Shown: one piece after another, positions 8,257-17,451 of the stretch | Layout: every line of letters begins with the position of its first letter | Numbering within the stretch: the stretch's first letter is position 1 | Origin: Caenispirillum bisanense | GTDB taxonomy: Bacteria; Pseudomonadota; Alphaproteobacteria; Rhodospirillales; UBA2165 | Reading direction: 5' to 3' | DNA: 64,000 bases | NCBI GenBank assembly: GCA_945877815.1 | Contig: CAMDWJ010000013.1 | Location: forward strand, 1 to 64,000 | Position numbers and translations under genes: made by a program | The notes under the pieces: generated by a model | What the model was told of the DNA's origin: nothing | Seen by the model: only the letters and a program-made list of their open reading frames with translations | The model's database searches: none

Positions 8257-9243
8257 TTATTTTACGCCCATGACCGTCTTGAATTGGGCCAGGGTCTCGG
8301 AGCGCTTCTGCGCCGAGGCGCTCGCATCGGCAGGCAGCAGCTTGATGTCTTTCCATCCCGGCCGCTTGGCGGCGATATCGGTGCGTGACGGTAGCAGATA
8401 GACGTCGGCCACCAGTTTCTGGCCTTCGTCGGACAGGACATAGTCGATGAACTTCTTGGCGTTATCGACATTTTTCGACGATTTCAGGATCATCATCGGC
8501 CGCGCTTCGAGCACGGTGCCGGTTTTGGGATAGATCACCTCGATAGCTTCGCCCTGCTGCTTCGCTTCGATCGAGATGTAGTCGACCGCGCCGAAGACGG
8601 CGGATTTGGCACCCTGCATAACCGGATTGAGCGCGGCGGCATTGGCGCCGGCCACGACCGTGCCGTTCGTCTTGAGGCCCTCGAAGAATTTCCAGCCAAG
8701 GTCTTTATTAGCGACGAGTCCACTCACCAATCCATAGGCCGAGCCCGATGCCGCCGGATCCGGCATGGTGACCGCGTCCTTATAATCCGGCTTCGCCAGA
8801 TCGGCCCAGTCGGCCGGTTTCGGCTTGCCCGTTTTGCTGTTCCACACGATGGCGAGTGCGGCGGCTCCTTGCGCTACGTAGGCGGCATCCTTCAAATTAT
8901 CGGGAACATTTTTCGCGTTGGGCGAGCTATAGGCCAACAAATCGCCCTTGGCCTTGAGATCGATCGCGGTATCCCACGAAGCCGAAATCAACACATCGCA
9001 TTGCGGGTTGGCGTTCTCGGCCGCCAAACGCGCCATTACCTGGCCGGTGGTGCCCTGGAACAGATTCACCTTGGCGCCGCTTTTCGCAGTGAAGCCCTTG
9101 GACAGCGCTTCGGCCAAACCTTGCGGACCGGCGGTATAGACGGTCACCGATTGCGCGGCGGCAACGCCCGTCCAAAATAGGACGGCGCCGACCGCAACGG
9201 CGATACCGGCGACAATCGCGCCAATTGTGTCTGAATGTTTCAT
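8257..9243 (-). CDS. Iron(III)-type ABC transporter periplasmic binding protein (FbpA-like)
   Basis: A 328-residue exported protein. The signal peptide ends near VAAAQS (about residue 30); the mature protein starts VTVYTAGPQGLAEALSKGF, typical of the FbpA/AfuA family of iron(III) or small oxyanion/amine-complex binders. The start at 9243 has AGAGGAG 9 nt upstream and its ATG overlaps the TAA of the ATPase gene by one base. Iron is the most likely ligand by family; putrescine or 2-aminoethylphosphonate are alternatives, because related proteins bind these. Confidence 0.88.
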   Translation of the reverse strand: MKHSDTIGAIVAGIAVAVGAVLFWTGVAAAQSVTVYTAGPQGLAEALSKGFTAKSGAKVNLFQGTTGQVMARLAAENANPQCDVLISASWDTAIDLKAKGDLLAYSSPNAKNVPDNLKDAAYVAQGAAALAIVWNSKTGKPKPADWADLAKPDYKDAVTMPDPAASGSAYGLVSGLVANKDLGWKFFEGLKTNGTVVAGANAAALNPVMQGAKSAVFGAVDYISIEAKQQGEAIEVIYPKTGTVLEARPMMILKSSKNVDNAKKFIDYVLSDEGQKLVADVYLLPSRTDIAAKRPGWKDIKLLPADASASAQKRSETLAQFKTVMGVK

Positions 9244-10331
9244 TACTTCGGCTCCTCTTGAAAAAGTCTGAGACGCGACCGCTCGATGCTCGCAAACACC
9301 CGATCGCCGGGCTTGAACATATGCTCGTGCCAAAAATGGACGATGGGGCTCGCGTCGGTCTCACCCCACCGCGCGGCAACCTCGTAGCGATCGCCGCGGA
9401 ATTGTGCCGCGATCACACGCAGATTGAACTCGGCCGGATCGGCGCCGATGCGAAAGGCATTGCCCGGGATCATCAAGGTGAACGGACCCGCGTGGCCATT
9501 GATGAGTTCTGGCAGCCGGAGCGGTTCGACCAATCCGGCGTGGCTGAATGTACCGTTGGCGGCGAGACCGGAGATCAAATTGCCGGTCTTAAGAAACCGC
9601 GCCATCCACAGATCGTTGGGCTGATGATAAAGCTCGTGCGGCGTTCCCTCTTGAACGATGTGGCCATCGCGCATCACCGCGACTCGGTCGGCGAGCCCGA
9701 GCGCCTCGCCCTGATCGTGCGTGACATAGAGCGCAGTCGATCCAATCTCATGCACGAGGTCGGTAATCTCGCGGCCCAGGCTTTCGCGTAGGCTTGCATC
9801 GAGATTCGACAAGGGCTCGTCAAACAGCAGCAGGCGGGGCTGATCCACGGTCGCACGGGCAAGTGCGACGCGTTGTTGCTGCCCGCCCGACAATTCGGCC
9901 GGAAATCGTTCAGCGAGATGCAAAAGGCCGACGCGCGCCAACGCGGCCTCGATCATCGCAGCATGGCGATCCTTGGGCACATTGCGGGCGCGCAGGGGAA
10001 AGCCCACATTGTCGCGTACCCGCAGATGCGGCCACAGTGCATAATCCTGGAAAACCATGCCGACATTGCGTCGCTCCGCCGGCATGAACACACCGCTCGC
10101 GGCATCCACGATCACGGCATCGTCGAAACAGATCGTGCCGCGATCCGGAGCCGCGAGACCGGCAATCATGCGCAATAGCGTGGTTTTTCCGCAGCCCGAT
10201 GGTCCGAGCAATGCTACGAATTCCCCTGCTGCAACCCGCAAGGTTACATCCGCGATGGCGGGCGTCCCTTTGAAACTCTTCGCGAGACGCAAAATCTCAA
10301 CGCCGTTTCCGTGCCGTGCCCCCAAATCCAT
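9243..10331 (-). CDS. Iron(III)-type ABC transporter ATP-binding protein (FbpC-like)
   Basis: A 362-residue ATPase. Walker A is GPSGCGKTT (residues 43-51), the Q-loop VFQDYALWPHL, the signature LSGGQQQRVALARA, Walker B LLLFDEPLSNLDA and the switch His in YVTHDQGEALGLADRVAVM. The C-terminal 110 residues form a TOBE-like domain usual in FbpC, PotA and MalK types. It is the first gene of the operon, which is unusual, since the binding protein more often leads. The start has only a weak ribosome-binding site; no Fur box could be identified with confidence upstream. Confidence 0.9.
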   Translation of the reverse strand: MDLGARHGNGVEILRLAKSFKGTPAIADVTLRVAAGEFVALLGPSGCGKTTLLRMIAGLAAPDRGTICFDDAVIVDAASGVFMPAERRNVGMVFQDYALWPHLRVRDNVGFPLRARNVPKDRHAAMIEAALARVGLLHLAERFPAELSGGQQQRVALARATVDQPRLLLFDEPLSNLDASLRESLGREITDLVHEIGSTALYVTHDQGEALGLADRVAVMRDGHIVQEGTPHELYHQPNDLWMARFLKTGNLISGLAANGTFSHAGLVEPLRLPELINGHAGPFTLMIPGNAFRIGADPAEFNLRVIAAQFRGDRYEVAARWGETDASPIVHFWHEHMFKPGDRVFASIERSRLRLFQEEPK

Positions 10332-10429
10332 GCCGCGTTATCGGTCGGCATCGGCGGCAGAAAGATGTCCGTTTTATGACTCTTTCGTTACACACGGCTT
10401 GGCGATTGGCAGCGGACCCTTGGTAGGCT

Positions 10430-11452
10430 CTATTTCAGCGGCGCCTTCAGTTTCAACAAGCGCGCGGCGTTGCCATAATAGATCTTTTCTTTCACGTCGG
10501 CAGGAAGATTAAGATCCTCGACCGAGCGAATGCCTTCACGGATAAACATCGGGCCGCCTTCCGGATCGAAGGGGCAGTCGCTGGCGAAGACGACATGGTC
10601 CGGCCCGAAGAAATCGAGTCCACAGCGCAGCGCCGAGGCCGAACCGCCGAGCACCGTATCGCCGTAGAACATCTTGAAATAGTCGATCAAGGGCTTCGAC
10701 ATGCGTTTCAGGACGTCGCCGTAATCGTCGCCATCAGAGCGCGAGCCGAGCTGTGCCCAGAGGGTTTCGGCGCGGCCCGCGAAGAAGGGCAGCATGCCGC
10801 CGCAGTGATGCGTGACCAACCGCATGTTGGGCAGTTTTTCAAAGAAGCCCGCGAACACCATGCGGGCCATCGCGACGCTTGTCTCGTAGGGCCAGCCAAG
10901 TACCTGCCAGACCTCGTATTTCGACTTATCCTCGGTCTTGTAGTCAGAGAACGAGATCGGCCGAACCGGATGCATGAAGATCGGTAGGTCATGGTGTTTG
11001 GTGATGCGCTCGAAAACCGCGAAGAACTCGGGTTCGTCGAGCGGGCGGCCCGCAACATTGGTACAGATCTGAATTCCGCGCGCGCCCAGCTTAGTGATTG
11101 CACGGTCCATCTCGGCAATGGCTGCGTCCGGATTGTTCATAGCCACGGTAGCGACAAAAACCGGGAACTTGTCCGGCCACTTCTTGCAGATCTCGTACAT
11201 TTCGTCGTTGGCAAGGCGTGCTGCATCCGGTGACTTGTCAGGCCCAAACAGCACTTCGGGCGGCGGGACGGCGAGGGTCAGCACTTGCTGGAGGTCGGGC
11301 CATTGCTTGTTGAGCATCTCGACGCGCGCTTCCATGTCCCACAGCACGCGGATGCCGGTCATACGCTTCACTATGCCCTGGTCCTTCGAATTCTCCTTGA
11401 GGAGATTTAGGTATCCGGGGGTCATCACGTGATTGTAGATGTCGATTTTCAT
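10430..11452 (-). CDS. Amidohydrolase of the ACMSD / gamma-resorcylate decarboxylase type
   Basis: A 340-residue metal-dependent TIM-barrel enzyme of the amidohydrolase-2 family. Landmarks are the N-terminal DIYNHVMTPGY, where the usual HxH of the family reads NHVM, the strand end LPIFMHPVRP, the second-shell THHCGGMLPFF and the catalytic-Asp segment FASDCPFDPEGG near the C terminus. Relatives decarboxylate or hydrolyse ring-cleavage products. It is transcribed after the solute-binding protein gene (29-nt gap) and away from the Rieske oxygenase, which fits uptake and breakdown of an aromatic acid. AGGGAAGA precedes the start. Confidence 0.82.
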   Translation of the reverse strand: MKIDIYNHVMTPGYLNLLKENSKDQGIVKRMTGIRVLWDMEARVEMLNKQWPDLQQVLTLAVPPPEVLFGPDKSPDAARLANDEMYEICKKWPDKFPVFVATVAMNNPDAAIAEMDRAITKLGARGIQICTNVAGRPLDEPEFFAVFERITKHHDLPIFMHPVRPISFSDYKTEDKSKYEVWQVLGWPYETSVAMARMVFAGFFEKLPNMRLVTHHCGGMLPFFAGRAETLWAQLGSRSDGDDYGDVLKRMSKPLIDYFKMFYGDTVLGGSASALRCGLDFFGPDHVVFASDCPFDPEGGPMFIREGIRSVEDLNLPADVKEKIYYGNAARLLKLKAPLK

Positions 11453-11480
11453 GCGGTCTTCCCTCGTTCGATATGTCCGG

Positions 11481-13028
11481 CTATTTCCACCGGAAATCCT
11501 GCATGTCCGCGCCATAGGGATTGAACGAGCTCGGATTGATGGACAGCTCCTTCGACTGAACAAAGGTCTGTGGCGTGCGCACCAACGGCATAACGTAGAC
11601 CTGTTCGGTCATGCGATCGAACAGGCGCGCGACCTGTTCGCGTCGTTTAGCATCATCGACGATACCATTGACCTCGCCGCCGAGCTTTGCGATCAGAGCA
11701 TCGCCAAAATAATCATCCGTATCGCCAGGCGGCTGGGCGAAGAGCCGGACGGTTCCTTGCGGATCGGGCAACCCGCCCTGCGACCAGCCGGCCACGAGCA
11801 ATTGTATCTTGCCCTCCGATATTTTCTTGCGCGCGGTCGCAAGCGTTCGGATATCGACGCTGGTCTTGATGCCGACCTGACGGAGCTGCCCGGCCACGGC
11901 CTTGCCGAAATCGGCAGTCGGTCCCTGATAGGTCGTCACTTCCAGATCGAAGCCGTCTGCATAGCCGGCCTCGGCCAACAGCTTCTTAGCTCCCGCCGGG
12001 TCGAAGCCCGGCTGCTCGGCGCTATAGCCGCATCCCTGCTGCGATGTGAAACACAGACCGCCAAGTTGCTGCGAACTATCCTCAGCTCCGCTAAATGCCA
12101 TCAATTCCTTGCGGTTGATCGCCATCATGATTGCCCGGCGCACCCGCAGATCCTTCAAGGCCTCGTTACCCGACCGCCCCTTCGCATCGAACAAGGCATA
12201 GGTATAGTTGAGACCATAAACACCGGTCAACGAACCGCCGAGCTTTTGCGACAGATCCTTCGCCTGTTCGCGATCGACGCCACGCATGTAATCGAGATTG
12301 CCGACCAGGAACTGCGCGGTCTGTGTGCCGGTATCAGGCATCGGCACGATCGACCAGCGCCCGATATTCGATTTCACTTTGTAGTCGCCGCCATGTGCGA
12401 AACCATCGAAGCGTTCCGCTGCAATTCCCTTGTTCTTATCGACCTGGGTAATGCGGTAGTGGCCCGTGCCAACGGGTGCCCGGCCGAAATCGGATTTTTC
12501 CTTTAAGCCGGCATGAACATGTTCCGGATATATAAGCAGCGAATAAGCCGCGCGCACCAACGCCGGGGCGAACGGCTCCTTCGCGAAGATACGGACCTTA
12601 TCGGACGCCAGCTTCTCGATACGCTCGATCCAGGCGAAATCGGCAGGATTGCGGTATTTGGATTTCGAATCGATCAACCAGTTGACGGTATAAACCACAT
12701 CGTCGGCATCGAAGAATTCGCCGTCGTGCCATTTAATATCGCCGCGCAGATCGAACTCATAGACAAGCGGTTCTGGTTGTCGCCAAGCCTTGGCGAGCAG
12801 CGGCTTGAACATGCTCTGGCGCTCGTCGAAGAAGACCATACCATCGTAAACCGTCCGCGTGAGCAACGCGTTCTCGGGGCCGGGCTCAAGATACAGATCG
12901 ATGGTTTCGATGGGGCTCTGAAAGGCCGTACGCAGAGTATCCTTCGATTTCTGCGCGGTGGCCGGCCCCACCGTCAGCAAGGCGGCCAGTCCGCACAGTA
13001 GGGTGGTATGCAAAACCCGTCTCGTCAT
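11481..13028 (-). CDS. ABC transporter solute-binding protein, family 5 (peptide/opine/nickel type)
   Basis: A 515-residue periplasmic protein. The signal peptide MTRRVLHTTLLCGLAALL is cleaved near GPATAQKS. Family-5 marks include SPIETIDLYLEPGPENALL, the PLLAKAWR strand, WHDGEFFDADDVVYT and the C-terminal domain repeat AGAKKLLAEAGY. No permease or ATPase genes lie beside it, so it must use a transporter encoded elsewhere. It is the paralogue of the protein at 49743-51272 and, with the amidohydrolase and the divergent Rieske oxygenase, suggests capture of an aromatic or amide substrate. GGGAGAGG precedes the start. Confidence 0.88.
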   Translation of the reverse strand: MTRRVLHTTLLCGLAALLTVGPATAQKSKDTLRTAFQSPIETIDLYLEPGPENALLTRTVYDGMVFFDERQSMFKPLLAKAWRQPEPLVYEFDLRGDIKWHDGEFFDADDVVYTVNWLIDSKSKYRNPADFAWIERIEKLASDKVRIFAKEPFAPALVRAAYSLLIYPEHVHAGLKEKSDFGRAPVGTGHYRITQVDKNKGIAAERFDGFAHGGDYKVKSNIGRWSIVPMPDTGTQTAQFLVGNLDYMRGVDREQAKDLSQKLGGSLTGVYGLNYTYALFDAKGRSGNEALKDLRVRRAIMMAINRKELMAFSGAEDSSQQLGGLCFTSQQGCGYSAEQPGFDPAGAKKLLAEAGYADGFDLEVTTYQGPTADFGKAVAGQLRQVGIKTSVDIRTLATARKKISEGKIQLLVAGWSQGGLPDPQGTVRLFAQPPGDTDDYFGDALIAKLGGEVNGIVDDAKRREQVARLFDRMTEQVYVMPLVRTPQTFVQSKELSINPSSFNPYGADMQDFRWK

Positions 13029-13215
13029 TTGCCTCTCCCTAGAGTCGGCCCGCGCATTCAGCCGCGCTGGTCGCGGATTGTCGTCACCGATTGCCCGCCT
13101 TTTCAAGTCCTTAAGGACATTCGAACGGACACCGGGAATGAAAAAAATGGTGGGCTTCGGCGCGTCGGATTGGATAAGGTTACGCCCAAGAGGCCAAATC
13201 TGGAGAGACTAAGGG

Positions 13216-14493
13216 ATGCTCGATCAAGAACGCAGCAAAAGCCTGATGCAAGTCGGTCCGGGCACCTCCATGGGGAATGTGCTCCGCCGCTATTGGACGC
13301 CGATCGCAGCCGTTGCGGAATTCGACGACAAGAACACTAAGGCGATCCGACTGTTCGGCGAAAATCTAGTTCTCTACAAAGATCTAAGCGGCGATTTCGG
13401 CGTGCTCGACCGCCACTGCCCGCACCGGCGCGCCGATCTCTCCTACGGCTATGTCGAGGAACACGGGCTGCGTTGCAATTATCACGGCTGGCTGTTTAGC
13501 GCCGACGGATCGTGCCTCGCCCAACCCTACGAAGATGTTGAAGACCCGACAGGCAAGCTGCGCAAGACCATCCAGGTGAAGAACTACCAGGTCCAGGCCA
13601 AGGCCGGCCTATTGTGGGTCTATATGGGCCCCCTTCCCGCCCCCGAACTGCCGGTTTGGGAGCCCTTCGCGTGGAAGAACGGATTCGTGCAGATCAGCTT
13701 TTCCGAAATCCCCTGCAACTGGCTCCAATGCCAGGAGAATTCGATCGATCCCGTGCATTTCGAGTGGATGCACTCCAACTGGTCGATTCGGCTGGGCGGC
13801 CAAACCGGCCCTTATATTCCGACGCACATTAAGGTCGGGTTCGAGGAATTCGAATACGGCTATACCTATAAGCGCATCCGCGAGGATACCAGCGACAAAG
13901 ATCCTCTGTGGACGATCGGCCGCGTTTGCCTCTGGCCGAACTGCCTGTTCACCGGAGATCATTTCGAATGGCGCGTCCCCATCGACGACAACAACACCTT
14001 GAGCGTCGGTTGGTTCTTCACGCGCGTCCCCACGGACAAGGAACCCTACGTTCAGAACACGATTCCTTATTGGTACGCGCCGATCAAAGATGAGAATACG
14101 GGGCGCTGGATCACCAGCCACGTCATGAACCAGGATTTCGTCGCCTGGGTCGGACAGGGAACCATGTCCGACCGGGAGAACGAACATCTCGGGCGCAGCG
14201 ACCGTGGCGTCGCTATGATCCGTCAACGTTTGTTGGAGGATATGAAAGCCGTCGAACGCGGCGAAGATCCGAAGGCCATCGTGCGCGACCCGGAGGTCGC
14301 CAAATATATTGAAATGCCGATCGTCGGAAAGGAATACCACAAGAACGGCAAATCGACGGAAGAGTTGCGCGGGTCCAACGCGCAGAACGCGCAGGGCCTG
14401 AAGCGCTTTCCGTTCCTCGTCGGCCAGCCGGTGGAAATTCAGCGTGCCTTCGAGGCGGCGACGGGATTCAAACTGTTGGACGCCAAATATTAG
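13216..14493 (+). CDS. Rieske non-heme iron oxygenase (phthalate-4,5-dioxygenase-like)
   Basis: A 425-residue oxygenase of the phthalate/vanillate group. The Rieske cluster ligands are C68-x-H70 (HCPHRRADLSYGY) and C87-x2-H90 (RCNYHGW). The mononuclear iron site is CQENSIDPVHFEWMH (H181, H186; bridging acid D178). The long insert of type-I phthalate-like oxygenases follows. The gene is divergent from the binding protein/amidohydrolase pair across 187 nt, which probably holds both promoters. No reductase gene is adjacent. It shares only fold-level features with the Rieske protein at 3931. Confidence 0.9.
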   Translation: MLDQERSKSLMQVGPGTSMGNVLRRYWTPIAAVAEFDDKNTKAIRLFGENLVLYKDLSGDFGVLDRHCPHRRADLSYGYVEEHGLRCNYHGWLFSADGSCLAQPYEDVEDPTGKLRKTIQVKNYQVQAKAGLLWVYMGPLPAPELPVWEPFAWKNGFVQISFSEIPCNWLQCQENSIDPVHFEWMHSNWSIRLGGQTGPYIPTHIKVGFEEFEYGYTYKRIREDTSDKDPLWTIGRVCLWPNCLFTGDHFEWRVPIDDNNTLSVGWFFTRVPTDKEPYVQNTIPYWYAPIKDENTGRWITSHVMNQDFVAWVGQGTMSDRENEHLGRSDRGVAMIRQRLLEDMKAVERGEDPKAIVRDPEVAKYIEMPIVGKEYHKNGKSTEELRGSNAQNAQGLKRFPFLVGQPVEIQRAFEAATGFKLLDAKY

Positions 14494-15008
14494 GCCGACA
14501 GCCGCAAGCGCTCGGACCCAGCGACCCGGCGCCGGATAAAGGCGGCAGGAATCGCGTGCATGAGGCCCGCATTTTCGGCGACTTCGGCCGCGCGTAACCG
14601 CGAACCGACAGAGCGCGCGTGCAGCAGAAAGACCGCGATTTCGTCGTCGCTGTAACCCAACAACTGACCTATCGCGATATGATCGTTCTCGCCGGCGGAG
14701 CGTCCGTCGACAAAAAGTTCCTTGTGGATGCTTATCAGGCATTCGATGCGCCATTTCTCGCCTACGCGCGCGAAATAGAGATATCGATTTGGAGCGCTGC
14801 CATCCGGACCGGGATAAATCTTCTCACGCCCGACTATGAGGCCGTAGTCCACGTATAGGGCGAACTCCGATTCGACGAGCCAGTTTGCATTGACGAGCGA
14901 ACCGGAAAACATCGCGAGGGGCTTTTTACCTGACAGCATCAAGTTCAACTCGCGCCCCGCATGAGGGCCGACACCTTTGGGGATAAGCAACGCCTCGGCA
15001 TTTCGCAT
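14490..15008 (-). CDS. Hypothetical protein, 172 aa
   Basis: A soluble protein of 172 residues without a recognised domain. The N-terminal part alternates hydrophobic strands (LALMFSG-type, ESEFALYVDYGLIVG) and the C-terminal third is helical and basic (RRRVAGSERLRLSA). GGGAGA lies upstream of the ATG, supporting a real gene. It overlaps the end of the Rieske gene tail to tail by four bases. The function is unknown; there is no sign that it is co-regulated with its neighbours. Confidence 0.65.
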   Translation of the reverse strand: MRNAEALLIPKGVGPHAGRELNLMLSGKKPLAMFSGSLVNANWLVESEFALYVDYGLIVGREKIYPGPDGSAPNRYLYFARVGEKWRIECLISIHKELFVDGRSAGENDHIAIGQLLGYSDDEIAVFLLHARSVGSRLRAAEVAENAGLMHAIPAAFIRRRVAGSERLRLSA

Positions 15009-15164
15009 CGAACTCTCCCGGCAGCAGTGAAGCTGTCGTGATCAGATCAGGTTACGTGGTCATGAGGGGGTGGCAATACATGGCCGGGCCGGGTCAAATA
15101 AGGCACAAGCGTGACTCTTCCCCGCCTCACTGCGTTAAAGCTCGTATATCGTTGGATGATGAAC

Positions 15165-15241
15165 TGGTCGGGGAGACAGGATTTGAACATGCGACCCCCG
15201 CGTCCCAAACGCGGTGCTCTACCAGGCTGAGCTACTCCCCG
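15165..15241 (-). tRNA. tRNA-Pro (anticodon TGG)
   Basis: A 77-nt cloverleaf with encoded CCA. The acceptor CGGGGAG pairs with CTCCCCG, the D arm is GCTCAGCCTGGTAGAGC, the anticodon arm CCGCG-TTTGGGA-CGCGG gives TGG, and the T loop is TTCAAAT. The T stem reads GCATG against CCTGT, leaving one T-C mismatch where most bacterial tRNAs have a G-C pair. It decodes CCA and, by wobble, other Pro codons. Confidence 0.95.
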
Positions 15242-15299
15242 ACGCGGGTCTTCTAGGCGTTTTAACGCCTTCCGGCAATGGGTTACTCGAAAGGGCCGC

Positions 15300-15611
15300 T
15301 CACCCGCAGCCGACGCAGCGCGCCGCATAAGGAACGGCGTCCAGGCGCGCAGCCGCAATATCGTTGCCGCAGACCGTGCAAACGCCGTAGGTCCCTGCAT
15401 CGATCCGGGTCAAGGCAGACTTGATCTGCGCCATTTCATCAAGCGCGACGTTTCCGAGGCCCTCGAGGACCTCCTCGCCTTCGATCTCGATCGCGCGTTC
15501 CTCGAAATCCGGATTACCGGGCTCGTGCAGCTCGGCGTCGATCGCACGGGTTTCTCGGTTCAGCTCGGCGAGACGTTTTTCGAGCCGTCGCTTCATGGCA
15601 TCGATGTTCAT
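15300..15611 (-). CDS. DksA/TraR-family zinc-finger protein
   Basis: A 103-residue protein with an N-terminal coiled-coil (residues 1-70, rich in Arg, Glu and Leu) followed by a C4 zinc finger (C78-x2-C81 and C99-x2-C102). This is the short TraR-like form. Relatives bind the secondary channel of RNA polymerase and modulate initiation; whether this one does is inferred. The coil-tip DxxDxA motif of DksA is not clearly conserved. It ends about 60 nt before the tRNA-Pro gene on the same strand. Confidence 0.85.
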   Translation of the reverse strand: MNIDAMKRRLEKRLAELNRETRAIDAELHEPGNPDFEERAIEIEGEEVLEGLGNVALDEMAQIKSALTRIDAGTYGVCTVCGNDIAAARLDAVPYAARCVGCG

Positions 15612-15681
15612 CGCTCCTCCGGCAAAGTCACTTGTTGTATATCAATCCTACGGACTTCGCGTGTTCACCGCAAACCGGGGC

Positions 15682-16626
15682 TCATTCGAAGATCGAGTAA
15701 CCGGTCGCCGCTGTGAATTGTTCCAAGGCTCGCGTTCCGGCAACAGAATTTCCCTGCGGACTCAAGGCCGGCGACCAAACGGCAATGCCCATGCGGCCCG
15801 GGACGACGGCAACAATGCCGCCGCCTACGCCGCTTTTCGCCGGCACGCCGACGCGGAACGCAAAATCCCCGGATGCGTCGTAATGGCCGCACGTCAACAT
15901 GATGGCATTGATACGCCGTGCACCCTGTTCGGAGATGATCTTCTCGCCGCTCAACGGATCGGTTCCGCCGTTGGCCAGATACAGGATGGCGCGCGACAAA
16001 TCGGCGCAGCTCATCACGATCGAACATTGGCTGAAATAAGTATCCAGCACCTCGTTCACCGGGCTCTTCATATTGCCGAAGGCTTTCATCAAATTGGCAA
16101 GTGCGGAGTTGCGATAGCCCCAGGCCTTCTCGGACTGCGCAACCTCGCCGTCGATGCGCACGCCGGGATTCGCGGCGCGCACCCGGATGAAATCGAGGAT
16201 CGCCTTGATCGGCGGATTGCTCGCGGTCGCGGCCACAATCGCATCGGTGACGACGAGGGCCCCGGCATTGATCAAGGGATTGCGCGGTATGCCGCGCTCG
16301 TATTCAAGCTGCACGAGCGAATTGAATGGCGTTCCAGACGGCTCGCGGCCGACGCGCTGCCACAGATCGTCGCCCACCAGTTCGAGCGCCATGGTCAGGG
16401 TAAAGACCTTGCTGATGCTTTGGATCGAGAACGTTTCACGCGCATCGCCGGCGACGAATTGGCGTCCATCGACAGTGGTGACGGCGATGCCGAGTTTATT
16501 GGGATCGACAGCGGCCAGAGCCGGGATGTAATCGGCGACCTTGCCTTGGCCCAAGGTTGGGAGCACGGCCGCGACGATGCGGTCCAACAGCGCGCCTAAT
16601 TCCGCGTCGTCGAACGGCTGCGTCAC
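15682..16626 (-). CDS. glsA: Glutaminase
   Basis: A 314-residue serine-dependent glutaminase (beta-lactamase-like fold) hydrolysing glutamine to glutamate and ammonia. The catalytic S70-x-x-K73 is in FSIQSISKVF. Other family blocks are GREPSGTPFNSL, RNPLINAGAL, the NSALANLMKAFGNM segment, QCSIVMSCADLSRA and the C-terminal KSGVGGGIVAVVPG. The start lies 4 nt after the stop of the Anbu gene, so it is the last gene of the ATP-grasp/alpha-E/transglutaminase/Anbu operon. That placement is not usual for a general glutaminase. Confidence 0.93.
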   Translation of the reverse strand: MTQPFDDAELGALLDRIVAAVLPTLGQGKVADYIPALAAVDPNKLGIAVTTVDGRQFVAGDARETFSIQSISKVFTLTMALELVGDDLWQRVGREPSGTPFNSLVQLEYERGIPRNPLINAGALVVTDAIVAATASNPPIKAILDFIRVRAANPGVRIDGEVAQSEKAWGYRNSALANLMKAFGNMKSPVNEVLDTYFSQCSIVMSCADLSRAILYLANGGTDPLSGEKIISEQGARRINAIMLTCGHYDASGDFAFRVGVPAKSGVGGGIVAVVPGRMGIAVWSPALSPQGNSVAGTRALEQFTAATGYSIFE

Positions 16627-16630
16627 GGGA

Positions 16631-17365
16631 TTAAGAGAGCCAGGGCGGAGTCGGCAACGACCTGAACAGTTCGATCAAACCGGAATTGTAGTTGCGCCGG
16701 ATTTCCGCGTGATATTGATCGGCTTCGGTTACCACGACGTGCCTATCGACCTTGAGCTTGCCTTCGCGATAGGTCGCGATATCCATCGGCAGACCGACGG
16801 ACAGATTGCTTCGCATCGTCGCGTCGAACGACAGGAACGTCACCTTCACGGCATTTTCAAGCGCAAGATTATGCGTGATGACGCGGTCGAGGATTGGCTT
16901 GCCATATTTGGTTTCGCCGATCTGCAGGCAGGGCGTTTCGGGCGAGGCCTCGATGAAATTACCTGCCGAATAGATATGGAACAGGCGATGCTTACCGCCC
17001 TTGACCTGGCCGCCGAACAGGAAATCGGCGCCGGGATCGGCGTGGGCCGCGCGTACGTGATCGCCGTGCTTGGCATGCACATCGCGCAAGACGTCGCCGA
17101 TCATTTCCGCCGCCTCGAACATGTTCTTGGTGGCATAGAGATTGATGCTGCTGGTCTTGTCGCCAAGATTGCGCGTCAGGTGATTGACGACCGCCTGACT
17201 GGTTCCGAGATTGCCCGCCGACAGCAAAAAATACACGCGCTGGCCGACTTTCTCGAAGATCGTCATTTTGCGGAAGGTTGCAATATGATCGACGCCCGCA
17301 TTGGTGCGGGAATCCGAGGCAAAAACCAGCCCCTCTTTCAGATAGATGCCCAGACAATAGGTCAT
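16631..17365 (-). CDS. anbu: Anbu-type proteasome homologue (Ntn hydrolase)
   Basis: A 244-residue Ntn-hydrolase of the Anbu family, the bacterial relative of proteasome beta subunits. After Met removal Thr is N-terminal (MTYCLGIYLK); the catalytic Asp and Lys are in FASDSRTNAG and ATFRKM. It ends with the long C-terminal tail typical of Anbu. GGGAGGGAGCC precedes the start. Published Anbu structures form a helical lock-washer assembly; peptidase activity has been hard to show. Here it sits in the characteristic operon with transglutaminase, alpha-E and ATP-grasp genes. Confidence 0.93.
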   Translation of the reverse strand: MTYCLGIYLKEGLVFASDSRTNAGVDHIATFRKMTIFEKVGQRVYFLLSAGNLGTSQAVVNHLTRNLGDKTSSINLYATKNMFEAAEMIGDVLRDVHAKHGDHVRAAHADPGADFLFGGQVKGGKHRLFHIYSAGNFIEASPETPCLQIGETKYGKPILDRVITHNLALENAVKVTFLSFDATMRSNLSVGLPMDIATYREGKLKVDRHVVVTEADQYHAEIRRNYNSGLIELFRSLPTPPWLS

Positions 17366-17451
17366 GGCTTAGGGCTCCCTCCCTGCCGGACTCGATATTC
17401 ACTATCTAATGTGGTTCGAGACGCAATGGCAACTGGCGTTGAATCGCGCGG

